Assembly (NCBI GenBank): GCA_022568135.1
Contig: JADFFQ010000028.1
Coordinates: 1-46,962, forward strand
Length of the DNA: 46,962 nt
DNA from: Planctomycetota bacterium
GTDB lineage: Bacteria; Planctomycetota; Phycisphaerae; Phycisphaerales; SM1A02
Direction: 5' to 3'
The position numbers and the translations under genes are program-made. The notes under the pieces are model-generated. The model did no database searches. It worked only from the letters and a program-made list of their open reading frames with translations, and had not been told where the DNA came from. Of the stretch, positions 33,574 through 42,584 are shown in pieces (within the stretch, counting starts at the first letter, position 1; every line of letters begins with the position of its first letter).

Positions 33574-36500
33574 TGGATGAACAGTACAAGCGAGCCAAGG
33601 AACTTTTCCTGACGGTGTGCGATCTGGATCCGGACAAACGCGAGGCGCTGCTTGAGAAGGGATGCGGCGATGACGTGGCCCTGCGCAAAGATGTGGAGTC
33701 GTTGCTGGCCCACTATGACGGGGCGGACGAGACGGTCGCGATCCCAACCGGACCGGCCAGCACCATCGTCAGCGGCAACGGCAACGGGCAGCCGGACCAC
33801 ATCGGACCGTACCGGATCATCTACGAGCTGGGCCGGGGGGGTATGGGCGTCATCTATCTCGGCCAGGACGATCGGTTCAAGCGCCGCGCGGCGATCAAGG
33901 TGGTCAAGCGCGGCATGGACACTGTGGAAGTGCTCGGCCGTTTCGACCAGGAGCGCCACCTGCTCGCGGCGCTGAACCATTCCGGGATCGCCAAGCTCTA
34001 CCAGGCCGGTGAGACCGAGGACGGACTGCCATATTTCGCCATGGAGTATGTCGATGGGTTGCCCATTGATGAGTATTGCGACAAGCACAGGCTGACAGTT
34101 GTCGAGCGGCTGGAGCTCTTTCAGAAGGTATGCTCGTCCGTTCATTACGCGCACCAGAACCTGGTGGTCCATCGTGATCTCAAACCAAGCAACCTGTTGG
34201 TGACCGAGGAGGGCGTGCCCAAGCTGCTGGACTTCGGGATCGCCAAGCTGCTGAACCCGCAGCTCCTGGCGGTCGGGAGCGACCCCACGCGTCCGGAGTC
34301 TCGGGTGATGACGCCGGAGTATGCAAGTCCCGAGCAGGTGCGCGGCGATCCGATCACGACGGCGAGCGATGTCTATTCCCTGGGTGTGTTGCTGTATGAG
34401 CTGGTGTCAGGACATCGGCCGTATCGGTTGGGCGGGCGGGGGCGGGCGGAGATTGAACACCTCATCTGCGATGAGGATCCCCAGAAGCCCAGCACCGCGG
34501 TGAGCCGAGTGGACGAACTGGAGCCTGAGGAGCTCGCTTCGTTCGGCTCAACCACGACGATCACGCCCGAGTCGGTCAGCCGAGTACGTGAAGGCCGGCC
34601 GGAGCGGTTGCGCCGAAAGCTGGCCGGCGACATCGACAACATCGTTCTCAAGGCGATGCGCAAGGAACCGCAGCGGCGGTATGGCTCGGCGGAGCAACTG
34701 GCGGAAGACATTCGCCGCCACCTCGATGGGCTGCCGGTTACGGCTCGGCGTGACACCTTCACCTATCGGTCCACGAAGTTCGTTCGCCGGCACCGGGCGG
34801 CGATGGCCGCGGCGGCGGTGATTGCGATTTCACTGTTCGGCGGTACTGCCCTGGCATCCTGGGGCTGGCAGGAGGCCGATGCCGGACGCGGTCGCGCTGA
34901 GCGCATGTTCAATCAAGTCCGCGAGCTCGCGCGCATATTCATGTTCGACTTTCACGACGCGATTCAGAAGCTCGACGGTTCCATTCCGGCTCGCGAATTG
35001 CTGGTCACTACAGCGCTTGAGTATCTTGATGGCCTCGCCCAGGAGGCAGATGACGACACGGAGTTGAAACGCGAACTCGCATCCGCCTACGACCGTGTCG
35101 GCGACATTCGCGGCGGGATCAGGAATCCGAGTCTGGGCGACACCGAAGGTGCTTTGGAAAATTATCGCACCGCCCTGGAGTTTCGAGAAGCGTTAGTCGC
35201 GGCGTCGCCGAACGACACAAAACTTCAAAAGGAGGTTTCAACAAGCCACATCAAAGTCGGCGACATGCTCACAAACTCCGGCGACATCGGCGGGGCACTG
35301 GCGGCATACCGCAAAGCATTGGCGATCCGCGAGGCCTTGGTGGAGGATGATCCAAAGAGCGTCAAGGGGCGTCGGGACCTGTTCATCGCGCTGAATAACG
35401 TGGGCGCGGCCCTGATCAGAACGGGCGAGCTTACCGCCGCAATTGACCATTACGACCGCTCCCTTGATCTGCGCAAGGAAGTCGCGGCCGCTGAACGGGA
35501 TGAACCGCTCTATAAACGCGACCTTTCAAGCGGCCACATTCGCATGGGGATCGTGCTCGAAGTGATCGGCGACCACGAAGCGGCGCTGGAGCTCTATCAA
35601 CAGGCCGTCGCCATCCGCAAACAACTGCTCAAAGGCGAGCCGGATACCAGCCGAGCCAAGCGCGATTTGGCGGTAGCTCATTACTACATGGGGAATGCCC
35701 ACTTGGCGGTCAGTGAGCCGGGTTCCGCCATGGAGCACCTCAACTACTTCCTCGACGTCGCCGAGCAGCAGAACGCGGACAATCCCTTCAGCGCGCGGGC
35801 CAAGCGCGATCTGGCCCGTGCCTATGAGGTGGTCGGCGAAGCCAATGCGATGATGGGTGATTGGGACCGGGCGCTTCAGAGCTATCGGCGATTCCAATCG
35901 ATTATTCTTCCGCTTGCGGACTCTGATCCTAGCAACACGCAATATCGCGCTCTGGTTGCGAGAAGCTACGAGCGCCTGGGCGAACTCGCCGCGGCAAGCG
36001 GGGAGGTGGAAGATGCGATCGACAGCTATCGTCAAGCCCTTGAGATCATCGAAGCGTTGGCGAATGCCGACCCCGATGACACTCGACGAACGGCCGATCG
36101 TGCACGGCTCCTGGCCGGGCTTGGCGGCGTGCTCGCAGAAGCCGCAGAGCTGAGCGAGGCCCAGCGCCGGCTTGAATCAGCACGGGCACTTTACGAATCA
36201 TTGTGGGCTGCCCAGCCGGAGAACGCTGCGCTTCGAGACGGCCTGGCGAACACGCTCCATGAGTTCTCGAAGCTGATGGCCACGCTGGATGACGGCGAGG
36301 CGGCGCTGCAATATGCTCAGGAAGCACTGGCGACGGTCAACGAATCTAGCCCGTCGATGCTGCGGGCCCTCGCCGTGGCGCTCGATTTGACCGGGGACGC
36401 CACCGGTGCCATTCAAGCCGTGGAGGAGGCGCTTCAGCTACTGGATCAGGGTGAAGTCGGGTCGGAGGCTGAGCACCTGCGGCAAACATTGGAGGCCGAT

Positions 36501-36692
36501 CTTGGCCGCTATCGCCAAGGCGACCAACGCGGAGCTGACGGAGTAGACGCTGTTCACCGAGCACCGCCAGATGGTGGGGACGCCCCAGTACATGTCCCCG
36601 GAGCAGGCCCAGATGAGCGGGCTGGACATCGACACGCGGAGCGACATCTACTCGCTCGCCAACATTCGTGGCGGCGGCGCGTACGGCGATGA
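33573..36692 (+). CDS. Transmembrane Ser/Thr protein kinase with TPR repeats (C-terminus altered)
   Basis: The ATG at 33573 overlaps the sigma factor stop. A cytoplasmic Hanks-type kinase fills residues ~80-340: the GRGGMG loop, Lys in [39 protein letters not shown], and [20 protein letters not shown]. One membrane helix follows at about 408-430 ([20 protein letters not shown]). Residues ~470-975 are TPR repeats with regular spacing ([40 protein letters not shown]). All catalytic motifs are present. The native end was probably near RYRQ (about 36516). The last ~58 residues read, out of frame, into a fragment of a second kinase gene and have no homology. TPRs outside the membrane suggest sensing through protein binding. 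Confidence 0.9.
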   Translation: MDEQYKRAKELFLTVCDLDPDKREALLEKGCGDDVALRKDVESLLAHYDGADETVAIPTGPASTIVSGNGNGQPDHIGPYRIIYELGRGGMGVIYLGQDDRFKRRAAIKVVKRGMDTVEVLGRFDQERHLLAALNHSGIAKLYQAGETEDGLPYFAMEYVDGLPIDEYCDKHRLTVVERLELFQKVCSSVHYAHQNLVVHRDLKPSNLLVTEEGVPKLLDFGIAKLLNPQLLAVGSDPTRPESRVMTPEYASPEQVRGDPITTASDVYSLGVLLYELVSGHRPYRLGGRGRAEIEHLICDEDPQKPSTAVSRVDELEPEELASFGSTTTITPESVSRVREGRPERLRRKLAGDIDNIVLKAMRKEPQRRYGSAEQLAEDIRRHLDGLPVTARRDTFTYRSTKFVRRHRAAMAAAAVIAISLFGGTALASWGWQEADAGRGRAERMFNQVRELARIFMFDFHDAIQKLDGSIPARELLVTTALEYLDGLAQEADDDTELKRELASAYDRVGDIRGGIRNPSLGDTEGALENYRTALEFREALVAASPNDTKLQKEVSTSHIKVGDMLTNSGDIGGALAAYRKALAIREALVEDDPKSVKGRRDLFIALNNVGAALIRTGELTAAIDHYDRSLDLRKEVAAAERDEPLYKRDLSSGHIRMGIVLEVIGDHEAALELYQQAVAIRKQLLKGEPDTSRAKRDLAVAHYYMGNAHLAVSEPGSAMEHLNYFLDVAEQQNADNPFSARAKRDLARAYEVVGEANAMMGDWDRALQSYRRFQSIILPLADSDPSNTQYRALVARSYERLGELAAASGEVEDAIDSYRQALEIIEALANADPDDTRRTADRARLLAGLGGVLAEAAELSEAQRRLESARALYESLWAAQPENAALRDGLANTLHEFSKLMATLDDGEAALQYAQEALATVNESSPSMLRALAVALDLTGDATGAIQAVEEALQLLDQGEVGSEAEHLRQTLEADLGRYRQGDQRGADGVDAVHRAPPDGGDAPVHVPGAGPDERAGHRHAERHLLARQHSWRRRVRR
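36511..36661 (+). pseudogene. Fragment of a second protein kinase gene
   Basis: In the frame starting at 36511 translation gives [11 protein letters not shown], a stop (TAG at 36544), then [20 protein letters not shown] and [18 protein letters not shown]. This is the stretch from just after DFG to the alpha-F helix of a planctomycete kinase (typically [29 protein letters not shown]). It differs from the intact kinase just upstream, so it comes from another gene. It overlaps the out-of-frame 3' end of the intact kinase. It runs in frame, without a gap, into a prolyl-oligopeptidase fragment. Confidence 0.85.
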
Positions 36693-37275
36693 CTGGCATC
36701 GAGCCGCCAACCTTCACAACAAGAAACTCTCGATCGACGACTTCGCCACCTGCGCCAGACACCTTGTCGAACGCAAATACACTTCCCCGGATCGCCTGGC
36801 CATCCAGGGTGGCAGTGCCAGCGGTCTCCTCATGTACGGCGTGATGGCCCACCATCTCAAGGTGGCCGGCGCCGTGCTGTCCCATGTGGGGATCGGCGAC
36901 GTGCTTCGGACCGAGCTGTCGCCGAACGGCGAGTTCAACATCACCGAGTTCGGTACGGTCAAAGACGAGACGCAGTTCCGCGGCATGCTCGCCTACTCGC
37001 CGTATCATCACCTCGACGGTGGCACGACCTACCCTGCGGTCATGGCCACCACCGGCACGAACGATCCGCGAGTCGAACCCTGGCAATCGTTCAAGATGGT
37101 CGCCCGGTTGCAGGCAACGGGTACAGCCAATCCAGTACTGCTTCGCGTCAGCTACAAGACCGGCCACGGCGGCGGCACCAAGCTGTCGGAGCGCGACCAG
37201 CAACTGGCCGATGCGTACACCTTCCTCTTCACCGCTCTGGGCGTGCCCTACACGCTCTTGGACCACACCCGCTGA
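36662..37275 (+). pseudogene. Prolyl oligopeptidase (S9A) catalytic-domain fragment
   Basis: About 204 codons match the C-terminal catalytic domain of prolyl endopeptidases: [87 protein letters not shown] and [20 protein letters not shown]. The nucleophile Ser (GGS), Asp (TNDPR) and His (TGHGGG) are all present. The usual GGSNGG/GGSAGG is GGSASG, so one glycine of the nucleophile elbow is lost. The propeller domain and first part of the hydrolase domain are absent. It is fused in frame to the kinase fragment, with a possible ATG at 36571. Activity is very unlikely. Confidence 0.85.
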
Positions 37276-37324
37276 ACTCACGGCTGTCCAGCGTCGTGAC
37301 ACCCGGAGGCGAGGACCCGGATTG

Positions 37325-38266
37325 CTACCGGGCCGCGGCGCCCTGGGCCGTCGCCTCGGCATGAGTCGCAATGGGCGTGTACTCGCGCCGCCCTTGGATC
37401 TGCCCCGAGACCCGGGTATCGACGCGCGCCCCCTGCGGCCCTATCCGAGCCGTGAACACGACGTCGATATTCATGGTCAGCGCTTCGCCCGAGGCCGGGC
37501 GGTCTTCCGCGACGGGCAGCAGGTGGTAGAAATGCGCCGTGAGCTTCGCCTTCTTGACTTGTACGCCGGGGGGGAGCATGCCGATCCCCGGGAGCGCATT
37601 CTGGGCGGACAGCCGCGTGTGAAGCACCTGACAGGGTTCGCCTTGGTGCTCGATCACTTTCAGCAGTCTCGTTGTGCCGGAGATGTCCTGTGTCCTGACC
37701 GTTGTTGATGTGTAGCGCTGAAATTCCTTGGCTATCGCATCGGCGTTGATCGGCCACTGCTCGCCAAGCGCTCTTGGTTGCGACGTACCGTACAGTTCGT
37801 CACGTGTGTCCCGTTCAGTGTCAAGGCCGGCCACGACCTCCAGCATCAGCTGCTGCTGCAAGTCCACGGTGGTTCCGTTGACATGAAAGATCGTCTGGCC
37901 GTTGCCGCGCCGAGCCGTGAGCCTAGCCCCCTTTGGCGCGATGACAACAGCGCGCCCGTCGCTGATCATCTCGCACTTGCGGATCGTGTGGGCGACGCGA
38001 GTCGCCCGGCCGGCATCGTCCACCTCGAGCACCTCGGCCACGCTTTCAAAGCTGATCGATGATTGCGTTGCCTCCGGCGGCTGCGACCGGCCGTGCATGG
38101 TTGCCGTGACCGTGAATTCCTGCGAGCCCTCACCCCACACGTGCATCTTCTGCCCGACTTGCAGCGGCCGATCCAAGCTGATGCTGTATTTCTCTTGGGC
38201 GTACGCCGGCGCCGCAAGACAGGCGAGCACAACGGACGCGGCGGCCAGTTGAAGAAGTCGGTTCAC
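37325..38266 (-). CDS. Secreted protein of unknown function
   Basis: A GTG at 38266 with GGAGGG 7 bases upstream opens a 313-residue protein with a clear signal peptide (MNRLLQLAAASVVLACLAAP, cleavage after AYA). The mature part is beta-rich. It includes LDRPLQVGQKMHVWGEGSQE, SISFESVAEVLEVDDAGRAT, FHVNGTTVDLQQQLMLEVVA, a central LGEQWPINADAIAKEFQRYT segment and TMNIDVVFTARIGPQGARVD. This resembles the DUF6263-like or lipocalin-like periplasmic proteins common in planctomycetes, which measure time-averaged substitution-type domains, but I cannot name a family with confidence. It converges on the S9A fragment and is a single gene. Confidence 0.8.
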   Translation of the reverse strand: MNRLLQLAAASVVLACLAAPAYAQEKYSISLDRPLQVGQKMHVWGEGSQEFTVTATMHGRSQPPEATQSSISFESVAEVLEVDDAGRATRVAHTIRKCEMISDGRAVVIAPKGARLTARRGNGQTIFHVNGTTVDLQQQLMLEVVAGLDTERDTRDELYGTSQPRALGEQWPINADAIAKEFQRYTSTTVRTQDISGTTRLLKVIEHQGEPCQVLHTRLSAQNALPGIGMLPPGVQVKKAKLTAHFYHLLPVAEDRPASGEALTMNIDVVFTARIGPQGARVDTRVSGQIQGRREYTPIATHAEATAQGAAAR

Positions 38267-38878
38267 GTCGTTTCCCTCCAGGACCTCAGGCCATCAAGAG
38301 CCCATCTCGCCACACCGCCCGCACATCGACCAGATACCCCGCTCGATCCAGCCACCATGCTGTGGCCGCGCCAGTCCGAGCCGGTCTCAACAACTGGTCG
38401 GCCGAAAGACGGCAAGAGAACCTGACCAGACGGAAATCACGCGCGCCATCCGGTGGGCTATCGGACTACCGCGAGCACCCTGGGGCACCTCCAGCCGCCG
38501 TGGCGCTGCGGATCAACGGAGTTGCCTTGCGCGGCTCGCACGCGACGGTCGGACCAGCGCTGGGCAACACGGAGTTCCTGCCAGCCGGCGCGAATGCGCT
38601 TGTTGAGCTAGGCGATTGTTTCAGAACGCTCTCCCGTAGAGGGGAGAGGGAGGGCCAGTGGCGATTCGCCGCGACCCCGGCTGCTGTGGACCCTCCCCCC
38701 AGCCCCTCCCCGCAAGGCAGGGGAAGTTATGCAACAGTCTCGAAGCGGCGCGACCGGCACGGACGAAATGATTGGCACGTGAGTGGTCGGCTGGGGCCGG
38801 GATGCTCCAGTGCCCACGCCCCACCGTCCGATGCTCAACATGAGGGCCGGTCCCTACCGGCACCGCGGGATACATGGC
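38267..38878. other. Long intergenic stretch with a palindromic repeat pair
   Basis: No gene is supported. At 38629-38650 CTCTCCC-GTAGA-GGGAGAG forms a hairpin. At 38691-38723 a CCCTCCCC...GGGG element faces it in inverse orientation, with a ~40-bp spacer. This repeats the layout of the element at 32737-32886, so it is probably the same repeat family. The rest holds no recognised motif. Confidence 0.6.
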
Positions 38879-39370
38879 ATGCGGCCCGACGGTCTTCTAC
38901 CGGACAGTGAAGCGGGGACCATTGACCAGGCCCCGCCGGCAAGTCAGCCGATCAAACTGACCTGGCTGTTTGTGCTGTTGGCCGCCACTGGCCTGGGCCT
39001 CGCGGGGTGGAAGGTCCTTGGGGCCTCCCCGGACGGATGGCTGCACGATCTGGACGCCGGCGTCGATGCCGCCGACGCGTCGGGCAAACCCATGTTCGTC
39101 CTGTACACCGCCGACTGGTGTCCGCCATGCCGGGAGCTCAAACGCAACGTCCTGAGCGATCCCCACATCGATGCTTTCCTGAGACAGAACTATGTGCGGG
39201 TCAAGATGGACTTGACCAACCGCCGCGGACCCAATGCCAGGACTGCCAGCGAATACGGCGTCGCGGGCATTCCCACGGTGATCCTGTACGACCACCGCGG
39301 GGTGGAAATTGATCGCGTCACCGGCGGAGGCGCGCTGACCCAATGGCTCTGGGCACAGAGCGCCTACTGA
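38879..39370 (+). CDS. Membrane-anchored thioredoxin-like protein
   Basis: This 163-residue protein has a single N-terminal membrane helix (IKLTWLFVLLAATGLGLAGW) followed by a thioredoxin fold facing the periplasm. The redox centre is YTADWCPPCRELKRNVL (Cys near 81 and 84), and the conserved cis-proline loop is YGVAGIPTVILYDHRG. CPPC and the overall layout resemble the C-terminal domain of DsbD and other Thioredoxin_7 proteins, which deliver reducing power to exported proteins. The ATG at 38879 is used because it gives a short N-terminus before the helix; upstream in-frame ATGs exist. No neighbouring partner is evident, though the exported Cys-rich dockerin-like proteins could be clients. Confidence 0.85.
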   Translation: MRPDGLLPDSEAGTIDQAPPASQPIKLTWLFVLLAATGLGLAGWKVLGASPDGWLHDLDAGVDAADASGKPMFVLYTADWCPPCRELKRNVLSDPHIDAFLRQNYVRVKMDLTNRRGPNARTASEYGVAGIPTVILYDHRGVEIDRVTGGGALTQWLWAQSAY

Positions 39371-39687
39371 ACTGAACCACAGCGCGTCGAAGATCCCCGG
39401 CAAGGAGTCTCAACGCCGCCCTCTGGGCCGGCGCCCCTTAGACCGCCCGGTGGACCCCTTCCGGCGTCGATCAGCTTGGCGCAAAGCCATGGGTACCTCG
39501 CCTCCCGGCCGCGGGGCAGGGCTCCCTCGCCGGCCCAAGAAAAACGTACAGGACCATGCAGAATACGATGGTCTGAGGCTTCAGACAATGGGTTTCACCG
39601 ATGGCTTGAGCGCCGCTTACAGGTCCGGGCGGACCCGTAGGGCGGTGGGCGGCACAACCGGCGTCATGTTCTTGGACAGCACGCGGC
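39371..39687. other. Intergenic stretch, nothing recognised
   Basis: About 320 bp lie between the thioredoxin-like gene and an orphan dockerin tail. The one visible structure is a GTCTGA-GGCT-TCAGAC hairpin near 39570-39585. Short open frames on both strands lack motifs and start signals. Confidence 0.4.
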
Positions 39688-39744
39688 TTACGGACACTGC
39701 CCCCAGTTAGCGAGCATGGTGAGCAGGTCGAGGATGGCAACGGT
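39688..39744 (-). pseudogene. Orphan dockerin C-terminal fragment
   Basis: The minus strand encodes TVAILDLLTMLANWGQCP and a stop, equal to the last half-repeat of the GILDLLTLLANWGPC dockerins in this window. Upstream the sequence runs straight into the terminator of another gene, so the rest of the protein has been deleted. Confidence 0.8.
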
Positions 39745-39756
39745 TCGGGCGCGGCC

Positions 39757-39787
39757 GAAAGAAAACCCCCGGCCGGAGGGCCGGGGG
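39757..39787 (-). terminator. Rho-independent terminator of dockerin-like paralogue B
   Basis: In minus-strand sense CCCCCGGCC-CTCC-GGCCGGGGG is a perfect 9-bp stem with a 4-base loop. TTTTCTTTC follows at once. It lies about 37 bp after the stop at 39824. Confidence 0.88.
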
Positions 39788-39823
39788 TATGGGGGTTTCA
39801 CGCGCTTGGCGGCAGCCCATCGC

Positions 39824-40777
39824 TCACGGGCCACAGGTTCCGCAGGGGTTGCCACCGGTGACGGAGCACCAGTTGGCCAGCAGCTTCGCCAGGTCGAACG
39901 CATCGACGCACCCATCCGGCAGATTGGCCGCACCGGAGATGTCCGCCAGGGCGAAGTTCGGGGAGACACAGCCCTCGCAGGGCGGGTCTACGTCCTTGGG
40001 GGGGTCTGGGTCGCCCGCAGAGGAGCACCACGCACCCAGCAGCGTTCCGAGGTCAAACGCGTCAACGCATCCGTCGGGGCAGCCGGGGCCGAGCGGACCG
40101 GAGAAATCAGCCACAGAGGGTTTGATGAGCGCGAAGCTCTGACCCGAATTGTTTGTGAAGACGGCGGCGCTGCTGGTCAGGGCGTAGTCGGCCGCGTTGG
40201 TCGTGCTTGGTGCGAAGCACGAGGGTTGAAACTGCAGGGCCTGCAAGCCCTGCGATGGCAGCGGGCCGCGCCAAGGCGGGCCGAAGTTGCCGTCAGCGTC
40301 GTTGGTAATGCTGCCAGTGGTTGGGCCGGTGTAGCCGTTACCGCCCCAGCTCAGCCGCCAGTAGATGACCGATCCGAAGTTGTTCTCGAAGGTGAGGGAG
40401 CCCGCGGCGAGATATGATGCCGGAATCAGGTTGGTCATGGTGAAGTTAGGGATCGTATTGGGGGTGGTCAACGAGTTGAAGTTCAGGCTGGTGATAAGCA
40501 CCCGCCGGCCGCAACCCGCGAAGGCGACGTTCTGGCCGAAGTTGATCACCACCACCGGATTCAGACCCTGTGCATCCCACACCCGGAGCCGGGCTTGTGA
40601 TACGAGGTTCTGGAAATTGGCCCGCATCCGCAACTGGATGGCCTGGGCGGTGGTGTCGCAGTTCACCCCGCCGATCACCTGCTCGATCTGCATGAGATCG
40701 AACGTGGCCTCGGCGGGCTGAACAGGGACAACGAAAAAGCTGATCGGCAGCACAACTGAAAGCCAGATCCGGTTCAT
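39824..40777 (-). CDS. Secreted protein with paired dockerin-like C-terminus (paralogue B)
   Basis: The 317-residue protein opens with a signal peptide (MNRIWLSVVLPISFFVVPVQ) at the ATG at 40777. It shares with paralogue A the body motifs IEQVIGGVNCDTTAQAIQLR, LIPASYLAAGSLTFEN and GPPWRGPLPSQGLQALQFQP. It ends in the half-repeats PDGCVDAFDLGTLLGAWCSS and PDGCVDAFDLAKLLANWCSV. Differences concentrate in the middle (FGQNVAFAGCGRRVLITSLN versus FGANVISNGCDVRILIASAN) and in the linker between the half-repeats. The 5' leader hairpins are conserved. It has its own terminator. A surface-attached or secreted role is inferred from the tail. Confidence 0.85.
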   Translation of the reverse strand: MNRIWLSVVLPISFFVVPVQPAEATFDLMQIEQVIGGVNCDTTAQAIQLRMRANFQNLVSQARLRVWDAQGLNPVVVINFGQNVAFAGCGRRVLITSLNFNSLTTPNTIPNFTMTNLIPASYLAAGSLTFENNFGSVIYWRLSWGGNGYTGPTTGSITNDADGNFGPPWRGPLPSQGLQALQFQPSCFAPSTTNAADYALTSSAAVFTNNSGQSFALIKPSVADFSGPLGPGCPDGCVDAFDLGTLLGAWCSSAGDPDPPKDVDPPCEGCVSPNFALADISGAANLPDGCVDAFDLAKLLANWCSVTGGNPCGTCGP

Positions 40778-40812
40778 CTGAAACACTCCTTTCCAACAAC
40801 CATTGTTTCGCA

Positions 40813-40857
40813 CCGGCACCATCCTCCAGGCGCCGGCGACTTGCCCCGTCAAGTCGC
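40813..40857 (-). promoter_or_regulatory. Two adjoining hairpins in the 5' leader (copy B)
   Basis: The same two stems (GCGACTTG/CAAGTCGC and CGGCGCC/GGTGCCG in minus-strand sense) as at 27141-27185 are present at the same distance from the start codon. All stem and loop bases are unchanged, whereas the bases close to the Shine-Dalgarno differ between copies. Confidence 0.5.
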
Positions 40858-41048
40858 TAGGCATCGACCCTCCATGACCAGCAAGAAGATCACGCTAGCC
40901 GATTCGATTATACCCGCCACCGAGGATGACGGACCAGATAGCCGCAGCGGCGGCCAACGATTCTCTGATGCCTAAGGCGGGCTGTGCCGCACAGAACCCT
41001 GGTGGGAGACCGCGCACGAGGCCTTGCGGAACAACGGCCGCGCCAGGG

Positions 41049-42392
41049 TCACTGGCACGGGCCCCAGTTGTCCAGCCAGCCGCGGCGGGTCAGCAGGTCG
41101 AGGATGCCGACGGTGCCGTCGCCGTCAAAGTCCGGCGGTCCGCCGGGGTCGGTGCCCCACGCGGCCAACAAAGCCAGCAGATCAAGAATGCCCGCGAATC
41201 CGTCGCCGTCGAGGTCGCCCGGCGGCCCCACAAGCCTGAGGCAATCGCCGCTCGACACAAACGGCGCCCCGTCGAGAAGCGTGCCGCTGACCACAAGCTC
41301 CACCAAGTCGCCAGCGGCCAAGTCGTTCAACTGAAGGACGTCCACAACGTCGTCCGTCTCGAACTTCATCAATAGGTCTGTAACGCCGTCGCCTTCGAGA
41401 TCGTCGCAGTCGCACAACTCACCCTCAAAAGGTGTGGCCACATCCGCGAACACCGAGTGCGGTCCGGGCGGACCCTCCTTCGGAGCCACGCTGCCCCCCT
41501 CACCATCGTTCCGTGACAGCAAGAGGCTGGAGAGGTCAACCTCAGTCACGTCGAAGTCCTTCGCGCCGACCAGCGCGACCGGCAGCACGCCGTGGCTGCT
41601 GCGGTTGAACGAGTTCGGGCACGAGCCGGGCTTGATGTCGAGATCAAATACCACCTCCTCGCACCCCTGGGGGCAGGGGGTCACGCCAAAGGTCACATTA
41701 TCGAAGCGACCGGAAAGCTGACCACCCGGACCACCGAGATCGTTGAAAATCAACAGGCCGAAAGCGCCGACGAGGTAGCTGAAGTCGCTTGCGGTCAATT
41801 GCGGGTCTATTGGTTCAGGGTCGCCGACGGCCCAGATCTTCAACGACAGGTTCGCGCCCCGGGATAGATCCGGACCCAGCACGCCGACTTGCAGCAAATA
41901 ATCTTGTTCCGGGAGGAGCTCAAAGATTCCGTCCACTAGAAATGTTGGCGCACCGTTATCCACGCGCAGGATGCCGATCGTGTCCTGCGTGATGCCGACG
42001 ATGAAGACGTACCCATTACCGTTGACGAGATCGAACCGCATGGCCGACGCTAGATTGGTTGCCGCATTGTCCGCACGAATCATGGTTGTCCAGAACCCAT
42101 TCGAGAACGACGGGTCTCCGATCGAATCAGTCCAAAAGGTGCCGGTGACCACCGGTTGCTCCAGGGGCGGAAGCGGCTGCGTCGAGGAGATCACGTACTG
42201 TCCGGAGGTGGCGTCGTAGATCGTCGGACCCCACGGGGTGCCCTCGAATCCATCGAAATGTGACCATCCATCGTCGTTGCCGTCATTGAAGTCGTCGATC
42301 AGTTCCGCCTGAACTGGACCGGCCAGACTGACTGCCCCGACCACAAAGAACATGGCCACAGCCCCCTCGTCCCAACGTGCGTTGACACCCAT
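41049..42392 (-). CDS. Secreted DIKPG-domain protein with dockerin-like tail (intact copy B)
   Basis: AGGAGG 8 bases before the ATG at 42392 sets the start, and a signal peptide follows (GAVAMFFVVGAVSLAGPVQA). The 447-residue protein has an N-terminal beta-sandwich of concanavalin/LamG-like type (LIDDFNDGNDDGWSHFDGFE to LSGRFDNVTFGV). The DIKPG domain follows (LDIKPGSCPNSFNRSSHG, VDLSSLLLSRNDGEGGSVAP, DVATPFEGELCDCDDLEGDG), then a dockerin-like tail (GDLDGDGFAGILDLLALLAA and DFDGDGTVGILDLL). The final half-repeat reads LLTRRGWLDNWGPC where other dockerins here have LLTLLANWGPC; a local frame excursion is restored. Copy A carries the same alteration, so it predates the duplication. Confidence 0.87.
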   Translation of the reverse strand: MGVNARWDEGAVAMFFVVGAVSLAGPVQAELIDDFNDGNDDGWSHFDGFEGTPWGPTIYDATSGQYVISSTQPLPPLEQPVVTGTFWTDSIGDPSFSNGFWTTMIRADNAATNLASAMRFDLVNGNGYVFIVGITQDTIGILRVDNGAPTFLVDGIFELLPEQDYLLQVGVLGPDLSRGANLSLKIWAVGDPEPIDPQLTASDFSYLVGAFGLLIFNDLGGPGGQLSGRFDNVTFGVTPCPQGCEEVVFDLDIKPGSCPNSFNRSSHGVLPVALVGAKDFDVTEVDLSSLLLSRNDGEGGSVAPKEGPPGPHSVFADVATPFEGELCDCDDLEGDGVTDLLMKFETDDVVDVLQLNDLAAGDLVELVVSGTLLDGAPFVSSGDCLRLVGPPGDLDGDGFAGILDLLALLAAWGTDPGGPPDFDGDGTVGILDLLTRRGWLDNWGPCQ

Positions 42393-42584
42393 CACTGTTC
42401 CTCCTGGACCGAACAAGGTCGCACGGCGGTGCTGCTCAGCTTGTTGGCCAAATCCGTGGCCGCCTTTCACCCCCTGATGCGGCCGGACATTCGAACTCCG
42501 GCAACAGTGTAGCACTGTTCACGGGCCGGTTGCAATGTTTATCTCGGGCGATTGCCGCCGCTCAGAACGCCTCGATCGAAGCAG

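Larger units (their letters stand above)
39824..41979 (-). repeat. Segmental duplication, copy B (partner 26158-28307)
   Basis: This is the second copy of the ~2.1-kb block. The 40772-41979 part is nearly identical to 27100-28307. The 39824-40772 part is clearly diverged. Here the DIKPG-domain gene continues past 41979 to a proper signal peptide, so this locus is likely closer to the ancestral form. Confidence 0.92.
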
